Assembly (NCBI RefSeq): GCF_003319125.1
Contig: NZ_QOHG01000002.1
Span: 62,001 to 126,000 of the forward strand
DNA length: 64,000 bases
Direction: 5' to 3'
Source: Blastococcus sp. TF02A-26
Lineage (GTDB): Bacteria > Actinomycetota > Actinomycetes > Mycobacteriales > Geodermatophilaceae
Shown piece by piece: positions 1 through 7,806 of the stretch. The translations under genes were made by a program, and so were the position numbers. Position 1 is the stretch's first letter. The number at the start of each line of letters is the position of its first letter. The notes below the pieces were generated by a model. The model made no database searches. It saw only the letters and a program-made list of their open reading frames with translations, and was not told the origin of the DNA.

Positions 1-46
1 CCGTGGGGGTTCGTCAAGCGTGGACCAGGGCGGCGCCGGGCGCGCG

Positions 47-52
47 TAGCGT
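47..52 (+). promoter_or_regulatory. -10 box of Nudix gene (leaderless)
   Basis: TAGCGT fits the actinobacterial TAnnnT -10 consensus and ends 7 nt before the GTG at 60. Transcription would begin at or next to that codon, so the mRNA is probably leaderless. No convincing -35 box is visible. Confidence 0.45.
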
Positions 53-59
53 CCGCGGC

Positions 60-503
60 GTGCCCTCTCCCGCCCCTGACAGCGGCCCGGCCGCCGGTGC
101 GCTGCCGGTGGTCGCCTGCGTCGGCGGGGTCGTGCACGACGCCGCCGGGCGGCTGCTGCTGATCCGCCGGGGCACCGAGCCGGGCCGTGGGCGGTGGTCG
201 GTGCCCGGCGGCCGGGTGGAGCCGGGCGAGTCGCTGGCCGAGGCGGTCGAGCGGGAGGTGCTGGAGGAGACGGGGCTGCCGGTGCGGGCGGGCGCGGTCG
301 TCGGCCGGGTGCGCGTGCCCGGGCGGGGCGTCGTCTACGACGTGGTCGACCTCGCGTGCGCGCTGGTGGATCCGTCGGTGGTGCCGGTGGCGGGCGACGA
401 CGCCGACGAGGTCACCTTCGTCGACGCCGCCGCCCTCGAGCAGCTGTCGTGCACGGACGGGCTGCTGGAGAGCCTGGGCGCCTGGGGCGTGCTACCCCGC
501 TGA
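60..503 (+). CDS. Nudix hydrolase
   Basis: A 147-residue Nudix-fold hydrolase of the short MutT/ADP-ribose-pyrophosphatase-like type. It would cleave a nucleoside diphosphate linked to another moiety in the cytosol. The Nudix box is complete: a PGG-R-VEPGES stretch is followed by REVLEETG, which supplies the metal-binding glutamates. Substrate cannot be told from the sequence. An upstream in-frame GTG at 3 would add 19 Arg/Ala-rich residues. The GTG at 60 is preferred because a TAGCGT -10 box lies 7 nt before it, which makes the upstream codon untranscribed. It converges on the MaoC-like gene with a gap of about 20 bp. Family assignment is secure; substrate is unknown. Confidence 0.9.
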   Translation: MPSPAPDSGPAAGALPVVACVGGVVHDAAGRLLLIRRGTEPGRGRWSVPGGRVEPGESLAEAVEREVLEETGLPVRAGAVVGRVRVPGRGVVYDVVDLACALVDPSVVPVAGDDADEVTFVDAAALEQLSCTDGLLESLGAWGVLPR

Positions 504-524
504 CCTGGCCGCCCGCCTCCCGGC

Positions 525-1031
525 TCAGCGGTCCTTGGGCTCCGGGCGGCCGGGCTGCTCGCCGCCGCGGGTGTCGCCGTAGCTGCGCTTGGGGACCATG
601 ACCTTGCGGCGGAAGATGCAGACGACGGTGCCGTCCTGCTTGTAGCCGATGGTCTCCACGTAGACCACGCCGCGGTCGTCCTTGGACTTGGACTCGGTCT
701 TGTCGAGGACCGTGGTCTCGCCGTAGATCGTGTCGCCGTGGAAGGTCGGCTTGACGTGCCGGAGGGACTCGACCTCCAGGTTGGCGATCGCCTTGCCGGA
801 GACGTCGGCGACGCTCATGCCCAGCAGCAGCGAGTAGATGTAGTTGCCGACGACGACGTTCTTGCCGAAGTCGGTGGTCTCCTCGGCGTAGTTCGCGTCC
901 AGGTGCAGCGGGTGGTGGTTCATCGTGATCAGGCAGAACAGGTGGTCGTCGTACTCGGTCACCGTCTTGCCGGGCCAGTGCTTGTAGACGGCCCCGACCT
1001 CGAACTCCTCGTAGTACCGACCGAACTGCAT
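525..1031 (-). CDS. MaoC-like (R)-hydratase/dehydratase
   Basis: A 168-residue single hot-dog-fold MaoC-type protein, a family that hydrates or dehydrates enoyl-CoA or hydroxyacyl-CoA thioesters. The region around NHHPLHLD corresponds to the hydratase-2 motif D-x-N-P-[IL]-H. The Pro-Leu-His part is kept, but the usual catalytic Asp and the following Asn read Asn and His here. Such deviations occur in MaoC subfamilies acting on branched or C5 thioesters, so activity is plausible but the substrate is unknown. The ATG at 1031 was chosen over a start 14 codons upstream because GGGAG lies just before it and family similarity begins at MQFGRYYEEF. The gene stands alone, convergent with the Nudix gene. 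Confidence 0.82.
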   Translation of the reverse strand: MQFGRYYEEFEVGAVYKHWPGKTVTEYDDHLFCLITMNHHPLHLDANYAEETTDFGKNVVVGNYIYSLLLGMSVADVSGKAIANLEVESLRHVKPTFHGDTIYGETTVLDKTESKSKDDRGVVYVETIGYKQDGTVVCIFRRKVMVPKRSYGDTRGGEQPGRPEPKDR

Positions 1032-1153
1032 GTGGGGGCTCCCGCGACGTTGCTGGGTGGAGGGCGCCGGCACGAGCGGGACAGCGGAACCTGGCGGGGC
1101 CGGGTGCTGTGCCCACGCACGCGTCGGTGACCCGCCTGGACGGGCGCCGATCC

Positions 1154-1159
1154 TACGAT
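1154..1159 (+). promoter_or_regulatory. -10 box, leaderless type
   Basis: TACGAT ends 6 nt before the ATG at 1166, the spacing expected for a leaderless transcript. It supports that start over an in-frame GTG at 1109. Confidence 0.42.
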
Positions 1160-1165
1160 GGGCCG

Positions 1166-1654
1166 ATGTCCACGCCCTCCACGGCCGGGAAGGCCACCGG
1201 AACGGACGTGGTCCACCTCTCCGGCACCTCGCGCCGGGTGCGCCTGGGCGTGACCGCGGTGGTGTTCGCGGTGGTCATGAGCGGCACCGTCTGGGGCGAC
1301 GACTCCGACTTCCCGTTCGGCCCGTTCCGCATGTACTCGACGCGCGCCGATCCCGACGCCCCGGTCGTCTCCACCCGGGTGGTGGGCCTGACCGCGGCCG
1401 GGGAGGAGGTGCGCCTGTCCGGCGGTGCGGTGGGGCTGCGCCGGGCCGAGTTCGAGGGCCAGCTGCCCCGGATGCAGGAGGACCCGGAGCTGCTCGGCCT
1501 GCTCGCCGAGACCTTCGCCGAGCGGCACCCGGACGCCGAGCCGCTCGTCGAGGTGCAGGTGATCCACCGCCGCTTCGAGCTCGTCGACGGCCAGCGCACC
1601 GGCGAGTTCACCGACACGGTCGTCGTCGACCACGACCTGGAGGAGGCCCCGTGA
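1166..1654 (+). CDS. Membrane-anchored protein, partner of HTTM-like protein
   Basis: A 162-residue protein of unknown function. After a short polar start there is one hydrophobic segment (about residues 26-42), then an extracytoplasmic-looking domain beginning with WGDDSDFPFGPFRMYS. No catalytic motif was recognised. Its stop overlaps the GTG of the next gene (GTGA), so the two are translationally coupled and probably act together. The pair resembles arrangements in which a small anchored protein sits beside an HTTM/vitamin-K-carboxylase-like membrane protein, which is an inference from context. The start is set by a TACGAT box 6 nt upstream. Confidence 0.7.
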   Translation: MSTPSTAGKATGTDVVHLSGTSRRVRLGVTAVVFAVVMSGTVWGDDSDFPFGPFRMYSTRADPDAPVVSTRVVGLTAAGEEVRLSGGAVGLRRAEFEGQLPRMQEDPELLGLLAETFAERHPDAEPLVEVQVIHRRFELVDGQRTGEFTDTVVVDHDLEEAP

Positions 1655-2580
1655 GCCGGTCCGACGTCTCCTCCCCCGCCGTCCCCGCCGCGGACGACGC
1701 GACGCTGCGGAACCCGCTGCGCCCGGCGTGGTGGTTCCGCCCGGTGCCGCTGACCCGTATCGCGGTGATGCGGACCATCGCCTACCTGTTCATCTGGGTC
1801 GACGTCTGGCTGACCACCTCGTGGGTCAAGGCGCACGCGGACGTGCCGACGGAGTGGTACGCGCCGCTGACCATCGGCAAGCTGCTGGCCCTCCCCACGC
1901 CGACGCACACGGTGGTCACCGTCGTGCAGTGGGCGCTGCTGCTCACCGCCCTGGTCGCGGCGACCGGCCGGGCGCCCCGACTGCTCGGGACGGCGGTGTT
2001 CCTCCTCTACTTCGAGTGGATGGTCATCGCGATGAGCTACGGGAAGGTGGACCACGACCGGATCGCCTTCCTGGTGCTGCTGGCGGTCCTGCCCACCGTC
2101 GGCGTCGCGCGGTTCCGGGACCGGCGGCGGTCGGAGGCCGCGGGCTTCGCGATGGCGGCCGTGTTCGTCACGGTCATGCTCACCTACTTCCTCGCCGCGT
2201 GGGCGAAGATCCGCTTCGGCGGCTGGGACTGGCCGACCGGCGCCACGCTCGCCCGCGCCGTCATCCGCCGTGGCACCCCGCTGTCGGACTGGACGCTGGA
2301 CTTCCCGTGGCTGCTCGAGGCGATGCAGTGGGCGATGATCGTGCTCGAGGCGCTGGCGCCGCTGATGCTGCTCGTCTGGCGTGACCGGGCACGGGTGGCA
2401 CTGGTGGTCCTCCTCATCGGCTTCCACCTGATGGTCTTCGCCGGCGTGACCATCGTCTTCCTGCCGCACTGCGTGGCGATCCTGTCGATCCTGCCGTGGG
2501 AGCGGGTGCCGGAGCTCCGCAGCCGCCTCACCGGCGGTGTCCGCCGTCCCGCCCCGGCCGGATCACCCGCAGGACCCTGA
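1651..2580 (+). CDS. HTTM-like polytopic membrane protein
   Basis: A 309-residue integral membrane protein with about six to eight hydrophobic segments. It looks like the HTTM family (horizontally transferred transmembrane domain, related to vitamin-K-dependent gamma-carboxylase). Features seen are an N-terminal WWFRPVPLTRIAVMR stretch leading into the first helix, a central YFLAAWAKIRFGGWDW segment, and a late FHLMVF segment containing a histidine. No biochemical role is assured for bacterial HTTM proteins. The GTG start at 1651 overlaps the stop of the upstream gene. The C-terminal tail is short and basic, so it is probably cytoplasmic. DoxX-like or MauE-like assignment is an alternative. 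Confidence 0.7.
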   Translation: MSRSDVSSPAVPAADDATLRNPLRPAWWFRPVPLTRIAVMRTIAYLFIWVDVWLTTSWVKAHADVPTEWYAPLTIGKLLALPTPTHTVVTVVQWALLLTALVAATGRAPRLLGTAVFLLYFEWMVIAMSYGKVDHDRIAFLVLLAVLPTVGVARFRDRRRSEAAGFAMAAVFVTVMLTYFLAAWAKIRFGGWDWPTGATLARAVIRRGTPLSDWTLDFPWLLEAMQWAMIVLEALAPLMLLVWRDRARVALVVLLIGFHLMVFAGVTIVFLPHCVAILSILPWERVPELRSRLTGGVRRPAPAGSPAGP

Positions 2581-2590
2581 CCCACCCCGC

Positions 2591-2884
2591 TCAGAGCAGC
2601 GCTCCGATCCGGGCCGCCATCTCCGCCTCGTGCTGCTGGTAGGAGTCGGCGACTCCGGCCAGCAGCGCGCCCATGCCGGTCAGCGCGTCGGCGACCCCCT
2701 GGGCGGCGATCCGCCACTGCTCGTACAGCTCGCTGAAGCGCGCCGCGGCCTGGCTGTCGGTCCACCCGTCCAGTACCGACGTGTTCACGCTGCTGGACAA
2801 GGTGGCCTGGCGCGCCGTGGCCTCCGCCGCCTCGGCTCTGCACTGCCCGGCCATCGACTGCAGCGTGGCGATGTCGACCTTCAT
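2591..2884 (-). CDS. WXG100-family (ESAT-6-like) protein
   Basis: A 97-residue, almost entirely helical protein with the size and hairpin pattern of WXG100 substrates of type VII secretion. The turn contains GWTDSQAAARF: the Trp is present but the Gly of W-x-G is replaced by Asp, while the A-x3-F spacing after it is typical. There are no cysteines or hydrophobic leader, as expected for substrates exported folded by the T7SS ATPase. It is transcribed divergently from the FHA-FtsK/EccC gene, separated by about 150 bp, the natural export partner. The ATG at 2884 follows a strong GGAGGAGG ribosome site. It may be secreted or act as a structural partner of the ATPase. Confidence 0.85.
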   Translation of the reverse strand: MKVDIATLQSMAGQCRAEAAEATARQATLSSSVNTSVLDGWTDSQAAARFSELYEQWRIAAQGVADALTGMGALLAGVADSYQQHEAEMAARIGALL

Positions 2885-2923
2885 GTGTCCTCCTCCGGTC
2901 CGGGTCCCTCCCGGTGACGGCGG

Positions 2924-2929
2924 ACGCTA
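2924..2929 (-). promoter_or_regulatory. -10 box of WXG100 gene
   Basis: TAGCGT on the minus strand, about 39 nt upstream of the ATG at 2884. It leaves room for a short leader carrying the GGAGGAGG ribosome site. Confidence 0.35.
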
Positions 2930-3034
2930 GGCCCGACCGGGGATGGCAGCGCTCCGCCGTCCACAGGCACCGGTGCCGTCCACAGATCCGGGCTCCACGA
3001 CCACCGACGGGCGCTGGTCACGCACGCTCGCCGG

Positions 3035-6000
3035 GTGCGTCCTGCCTCCCCACCCGACCGTCCGCGGACCCGTCGGTGGACCCTCTCCGGCCCGTCCGGA
3101 TCCCTCGACGTGGAGGTGGATGCACCCGACGGGGCACCCCTCGCGACGGTCGCCACCGGACTCGCCGGGATCGTGGGCGGAGAGCCGCCCGAGCTCTGGC
3201 ACGGCTCGACCCACCTGTCCGGGGACACCGAGCTGGGCTCGGTGCTCCTCACCCACGGCGCCGTCCTGGGTGCGGGCCGCCCCGGTCCCCGGTCGGCGTC
3301 CGACCGGCCGGGGAGTGCGCTCTCGCTGGAGGTCGTCGGAGGCCCCGATGCCGGTCTCTCGATCCCGTTGTCCGGAGGGCGGCACGTCGTCGGCCGGGGC
3401 AGCACCGCCGACGTGGCGGTGGACGATGCCGACGTCTCGCGGCGCCACGTCGCCGTCGAGGTCTCCGGTGGTCGGGTGTGGATCCGCGACATGGGGTCGG
3501 CCAACGGCAGCCGGCTCGACGACGTGCCCCTGGGGCCCGAGCAGGTCGAGTGGTGCTCGGGCTCGGTGCTGTCCATCGGCTCCTCGACGCTCACGGTCCG
3601 GGGGCCGGGAGGCGCCCGGCTGGGGACCGCCCCCGCTCCGGGCGGCCGGGTCCTGGTCCGTCCGATCCCCGCCACGGCGTCCCGTCCCGGGGAGACGGAG
3701 GTCCGCTTCCCCGCGCCTCCCGCGGAGGTCGCACGCCGACGGCTGGGCTGGATCGCGATCGCTCTCCCCGCGGTCGGCGGGGCAGCCGCGGCCTGGCTGC
3801 TCGACGCGCCCACCTTCCTGTTCTTCGCCCTCCTCAGCCCGCTCGTGGCACTGGGGACCTGGCTCGGCGACCGGTGGACCGCCCGGAAGACCTCCCGACG
3901 CGGCGCGGCAGCACACGCCGCCGAGACCGCAGCGGCACGCACGGAACTCGAGGAGGCCGTCCGCGCGGACCGGCGGGCGGCCGAGCACGCCGCGCCGGAC
4001 CTGCCCCGGCTGCTGGCCGCCGCCCGTCGCCGCGCCGCCCCTCTCTGGGAGCGGCGGCGCACGGCCCCGCACGCGTTCACGGTCCGGTTGGGACGCGGGG
4101 GCGGGGTCGTCGGAGTCGTGCGGGTGGAGGCCGACGGCACCAGGACGTCGCAGCACTGCAGCGACCTGCCGGTCGTGCTCGACCTGCCTGCCACCGGCGG
4201 CCTCGCGGTCGAGGCTCCTCGGACCGCGGCACTGGGGGTGCTGACCGCCGTGCTCGCCCAGGTCTGCACCCTCCTCGCCCCCGGCGACGTCGGGGTCGCC
4301 GTGCTGACCACGCGCGAGCGGCTGCCCGACTGGCGGTGGCTGCGCTGGTTCCCGCACCTGGACCCGGCCGACGTCCGGGTCGCTGCTGCTCCGGACGCCG
4401 ACCGGGCCGGCGACGCCACCTGGCTCGCGGAGGTGATCGCCCGACGTGGGGCCGCACCCGGAACCGGTGAGACCGACGCCCCCTCGCTCCTGGTGGTGCT
4501 GGACCGCCCACCGGACCGCCGGCTCGCGGCGGCTCTGCGCCCCGGCCGCGGGAGTGGCGTGGTCGTCCTCGCGACCCCCGGCTCGGCCGGTGAGCTGCCG
4601 ACCGCTGTCCTCCGCCTGTCCGGCGAGACCGGGCAGGCCGCGCACCTGCACCGGCCCGGCGTCCCTCCGCAGGACCTGGTCCCGGACCGCCTGCCGCTGT
4701 CCCGAGCGGTACGGCTGGCCCGCGACCTCGCGCCCCTCGCTACCCCGGAGACGGGATCGAGCCGGCTGCCCGACTCGGTCCGGCTCGTCGACGTGCTCCC
4801 CGGGACACCGCCCGGGTCCTCCGGGTGGTCCCGTCGCAGGGACGCGCTCACCGCCGTCCTGGGCCGCTGCGCCGAGGGCCCGGTGGCGGTGGACCTCTGC
4901 CGGGACGGTCCGCACGCGCTGGTGGCCGGCACCACCGGAGCGGGCAAGTCGGAGCTTCTACAGACGCTGATCGCCGGCCTGGCCGTGGCCCACCCACCCG
5001 ACCGGTGCTCGTTCCTCCTCGTCGACTACAAGGGCGGAGCCGCGTTCGCCGAGGCCGCCACCCTCCCCCACACCGTCGGCGTGGTGACCGACCTGGACGC
5101 CCGGACCACGGCGAGAGCCCTGCACTCGCTGACCGCGGAGCTCTCGCGCAGAGAAGCGCTCCTGGCGGCCGCCGGGGTCCCCGATGTCACGGGACTGCCC
5201 GACGACGCCGACCTGGCGCGCCTGGTGATCGTCGTCGACGAGTTCGCCGGGCTGGCCGAGGAGCTTCCGGACTTCGTCCCGGGGCTGGTGGCCATCGCCC
5301 AGCGTGGGCGCTCGCTCGGCGTCCACCTGGTGCTGGCCACCCAGCGCCCCGCCGGGGTGGTGTCCCCGGAGATCCGCGCGAACTGCAGCCTCCGCATCTG
5401 TCTTCGGACGACCGACGAGGCCGACTCCCGGGACGTGCTCGGCACCGGCGTGGCCGCGCACCTGCCGGACCGGCGACCGGGCCGCGCGTTCCTCCGCGTC
5501 GGCGCGGCCGCTCCGGTGCCCTTCCAGGTCGCGCGCGTGGCCGGTCGCCCCGACCTCGGGCTCGATCACCCCCGCGTGCGCCGCTGGGAGTGGCCGACCA
5601 GCGCAGCTCCGGCACGGGCCGAGCGCGAGGAGGGCCCCACCGACCTGGCCCGGATCGTGGCCGACCTGGTGCGGCGCGCGGACCGGCAGGGCGCCGTCCG
5701 GCCGCACCGCCCGTGGACCCCGCCGCTCCCCGACCGCCTGGCGGCGGTCGACCTGCCGGCCCCCGGCGCCCCCGGGGCGAGGTCCCGGCTCCGGGTGGGC
5801 CTGGTCGACCGTCCCGACCTCCAGCGCCAGGACGTCCTGACGGTGGACCTGTCCCGCGGAGGTGGCTGGCTCGCCGTCGGTGGCCCGGCCAGCGGCCGCA
5901 CCACGTTCCTGCGGACGGTGCTCGGCGAGGCGGTCGACAGCCACTCGCCGGCCGACCTGCACGTGCACGTGCTCGACCACGGCGGCGGCGCCCTGGCGGG

Positions 6001-7183
6001 GTCGGTGGCGGGACTGCCGCACGCCGGGACCACCGTGGGCGCCGACGACCCGCTGCGCACCGCGCGGCTGGTCGACCGCCTGGCGGCGGAGGTGGCGCAG
6101 CGGCGCGCGACCAGCAGGTCGACACCGCACCTGCTGCTCCTGATCGACGGAGCGGAGTCGCTGTCGGCGCAGCTGGACGAGGCCGACCCCACCCGCGGCT
6201 CGTCGGCGCTGCTCCGCCTCGTCCGGGACGGCGCGGCGGCCGGACTGACGTGCGTGCTGACCGCCGACCGGGCCGTTCCCGGCGGACGGCTGACCGCGGC
6301 CGTCGGTGTCCGGCTGGTGCTGCCCCTGCCGGACCGCACGGACTACAGCGTGGCCGGCGTCCCGGCCCGAGCCGTCCCGGGTCATCGTCCGCCCGGCCGG
6401 GCGCTGGTCGGCGAGGCGGCCCACGAGTGCCAGATCGCGCTGCCCCGACCGCTGCCCGCTCCGGCTCCGGGCACGCCGTCGGCAGCACTGCGCATCCCGG
6501 AGCTGGCACCGGATCCGCAGCTCCCCCTGCCGGACGGGGACCGGCCGCACCCCTGTCCGGCCACCGTGCCCCTCGGTCCGGGTGGCGACGAGGGCCGGGT
6601 GCTCAGCGTGGACCTCGTGCGGTCGGGCGGGCTGCTGGTCGTCGGTCCCCCCGGCAGCGGGCGGTCCGCCGTGCTGGCCGCCCTCACCGCACACCTCGGA
6701 GCGGCGGGCGTCGTGGTGGCGCGCGTGCTGGCTCCGGGAACCCCGCGCTCGGCGGGCCCACACGACGATGCCCCGGGCACGCGGGTGGACGCCGCGGACA
6801 CGGTCGGCTGGGCCGACTGGGTGGACCGGCTGGACGGGCAGCCCGGTGTGGTGGTCGTCGACGACCACCCGCTCCTGGCCGCGACCCCCGTGGTCACCGC
6901 CCTCTGCACCGAGCCGCCGGCGACCGTCGTCCCGTTGCTCGCCGGCACGGCCGCCGAGCTGGCCGGCGTGTTCCGGGGACCGGTCGCGGCGCTCCGCCGC
7001 CGCCGCAGCGGCCTGCTCCTGTGCCCGGGTCCGGGGGACGCGGACGTGCTCGGCGTCCGCCTCCCGCGCACGCCCCTGCCGGTGCGACCGGGCTCGGGGT
7101 GGCTGGTCGAGGCGGGGTCGGCGCAGCGGGTGCAGGTGGCGCTGCGCCGTGTTCCGGCAGCAGCGTGGGGAGCGGCGGCGTGA
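3035..7183 (+). CDS. FHA-domain FtsK/SpoIIIE ATPase (EccC/EssC-like, type VII secretion)
   Basis: A 1382-residue membrane ATPase with the layout of the type VII secretion motor. Residues 14-82 look like a beta-grasp (YukD/EsaB-like) domain. Residues 98-188 form an FHA domain (GRGS at 120-123, S135-x2-H138, NG at 157-158). Two membrane helices lie at about 238-277, followed by three FtsK-type ATPase modules. Module 1 has an intact Walker A (GTTGAGKS, K638) and Walker B (VVDEF, D735-E736). Modules 2 and 3 have Arg in place of the Walker lysine (R955, R1210) and are degenerate. FHA plus three ATPases resembles EssC of Firmicutes more than mycobacterial EccCa. Its likely substrate is the divergent WXG100 protein. 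EccB, EccD, EccE and MycP are absent from this window. The GTG start is the first plausible one; a later start is possible. Confidence 0.88.
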   Translation: MRPASPPDRPRTRRWTLSGPSGSLDVEVDAPDGAPLATVATGLAGIVGGEPPELWHGSTHLSGDTELGSVLLTHGAVLGAGRPGPRSASDRPGSALSLEVVGGPDAGLSIPLSGGRHVVGRGSTADVAVDDADVSRRHVAVEVSGGRVWIRDMGSANGSRLDDVPLGPEQVEWCSGSVLSIGSSTLTVRGPGGARLGTAPAPGGRVLVRPIPATASRPGETEVRFPAPPAEVARRRLGWIAIALPAVGGAAAAWLLDAPTFLFFALLSPLVALGTWLGDRWTARKTSRRGAAAHAAETAAARTELEEAVRADRRAAEHAAPDLPRLLAAARRRAAPLWERRRTAPHAFTVRLGRGGGVVGVVRVEADGTRTSQHCSDLPVVLDLPATGGLAVEAPRTAALGVLTAVLAQVCTLLAPGDVGVAVLTTRERLPDWRWLRWFPHLDPADVRVAAAPDADRAGDATWLAEVIARRGAAPGTGETDAPSLLVVLDRPPDRRLAAALRPGRGSGVVVLATPGSAGELPTAVLRLSGETGQAAHLHRPGVPPQDLVPDRLPLSRAVRLARDLAPLATPETGSSRLPDSVRLVDVLPGTPPGSSGWSRRRDALTAVLGRCAEGPVAVDLCRDGPHALVAGTTGAGKSELLQTLIAGLAVAHPPDRCSFLLVDYKGGAAFAEAATLPHTVGVVTDLDARTTARALHSLTAELSRREALLAAAGVPDVTGLPDDADLARLVIVVDEFAGLAEELPDFVPGLVAIAQRGRSLGVHLVLATQRPAGVVSPEIRANCSLRICLRTTDEADSRDVLGTGVAAHLPDRRPGRAFLRVGAAAPVPFQVARVAGRPDLGLDHPRVRRWEWPTSAAPARAEREEGPTDLARIVADLVRRADRQGAVRPHRPWTPPLPDRLAAVDLPAPGAPGARSRLRVGLVDRPDLQRQDVLTVDLSRGGGWLAVGGPASGRTTFLRTVLGEAVDSHSPADLHVHVLDHGGGALAGSVAGLPHAGTTVGADDPLRTARLVDRLAAEVAQRRATSRSTPHLLLLIDGAESLSAQLDEADPTRGSSALLRLVRDGAAAGLTCVLTADRAVPGGRLTAAVGVRLVLPLPDRTDYSVAGVPARAVPGHRPPGRALVGEAAHECQIALPRPLPAPAPGTPSAALRIPELAPDPQLPLPDGDRPHPCPATVPLGPGGDEGRVLSVDLVRSGGLLVVGPPGSGRSAVLAALTAHLGAAGVVVARVLAPGTPRSAGPHDDAPGTRVDAADTVGWADWVDRLDGQPGVVVVDDHPLLAATPVVTALCTEPPATVVPLLAGTAAELAGVFRGPVAALRRRRSGLLLCPGPGDADVLGVRLPRTPLPVRPGSGWLVEAGSAQRVQVALRRVPAAAWGAAA

Positions 7184-7212
7184 CCGGCCGGGCGCCGCAG
7201 GTGGGACCGGGA

Positions 7213-7743
7213 TCAGAGCAGGTCGAGCAGCGGACCGACCTCCTGCGTCGCGTACCAGGCCAGCTCGTGCCCCTCGGCCTGGTCGACGACGAACTGCGCG
7301 TCGTCGCTGCCGAGATCGGCCTCGAGGACGACGTTGACGGCAGCGCGGACGTCGTCCTCGGCGTCGGCTCCGTCGACGTGGACACTCGCGACGTCCCGCA
7401 GCCCGATGTCCGCGGTCACCCGCACCGCTCCCGCCTCGATGTGCGGCTCGTCGAGCGAGGTCACGCTCGCGTCGGGAACGTCCGCGGCGACGACCGCCCG
7501 CCGGCGCTGGGCCAGCGGGTCGTTGTCGAGCAGGCGCAGGCTGGCACGGGCCGCGGCCAGGAGAGCGGCGTACTCGAGCTCCTCCGTGTCGGCTCCGGCG
7601 TCGCTCACCGCGTAGTGCTGGCGCAGCACCTCCGTGACGGCGAACGCGGTGTGCGGGCCCGGCAGTCGGCCCTCGTCCACGAGCGTCCGCAGGACCGTCG
7701 TCGTCGCCGGCAGGTACACGCGCACCCGGGTCGCTCCCTCCAT
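7213..7743 (-). CDS. DUF6912-type conserved actinobacterial protein
   Basis: A 176-residue soluble acidic protein beginning with RVRVYLPATTTVLRTL, which matches the actinobacterial family I know as DUF6912. No enzymatic motif, membrane segment or leader is visible. The N-terminal beta-strand and alternating hydrophobic pattern suggest a compact alpha/beta domain. The Asp/Glu-rich body resembles proteins that bind partners rather than catalyse. It converges on the EccC-like gene with a gap of about 29 bp and lies upstream of the WS/DGAT gene, but no operon link is evident. The ATG at 7743 has a TACCGT -10-like box 13 nt upstream, implying a very short leader. Function unknown. Confidence 0.75.
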   Translation of the reverse strand: MEGATRVRVYLPATTTVLRTLVDEGRLPGPHTAFAVTEVLRQHYAVSDAGADTEELEYAALLAAARASLRLLDNDPLAQRRRAVVAADVPDASVTSLDEPHIEAGAVRVTADIGLRDVASVHVDGADAEDDVRAAVNVVLEADLGSDDAQFVVDQAEGHELAWYATQEVGPLLDLL

Positions 7744-7806
7744 CGGTGGAGCGCCGACGGTATCCCGGCCGGCCGGACGCCCTCCGCGGGCGGCGGTCCG
7801 GCCGCC

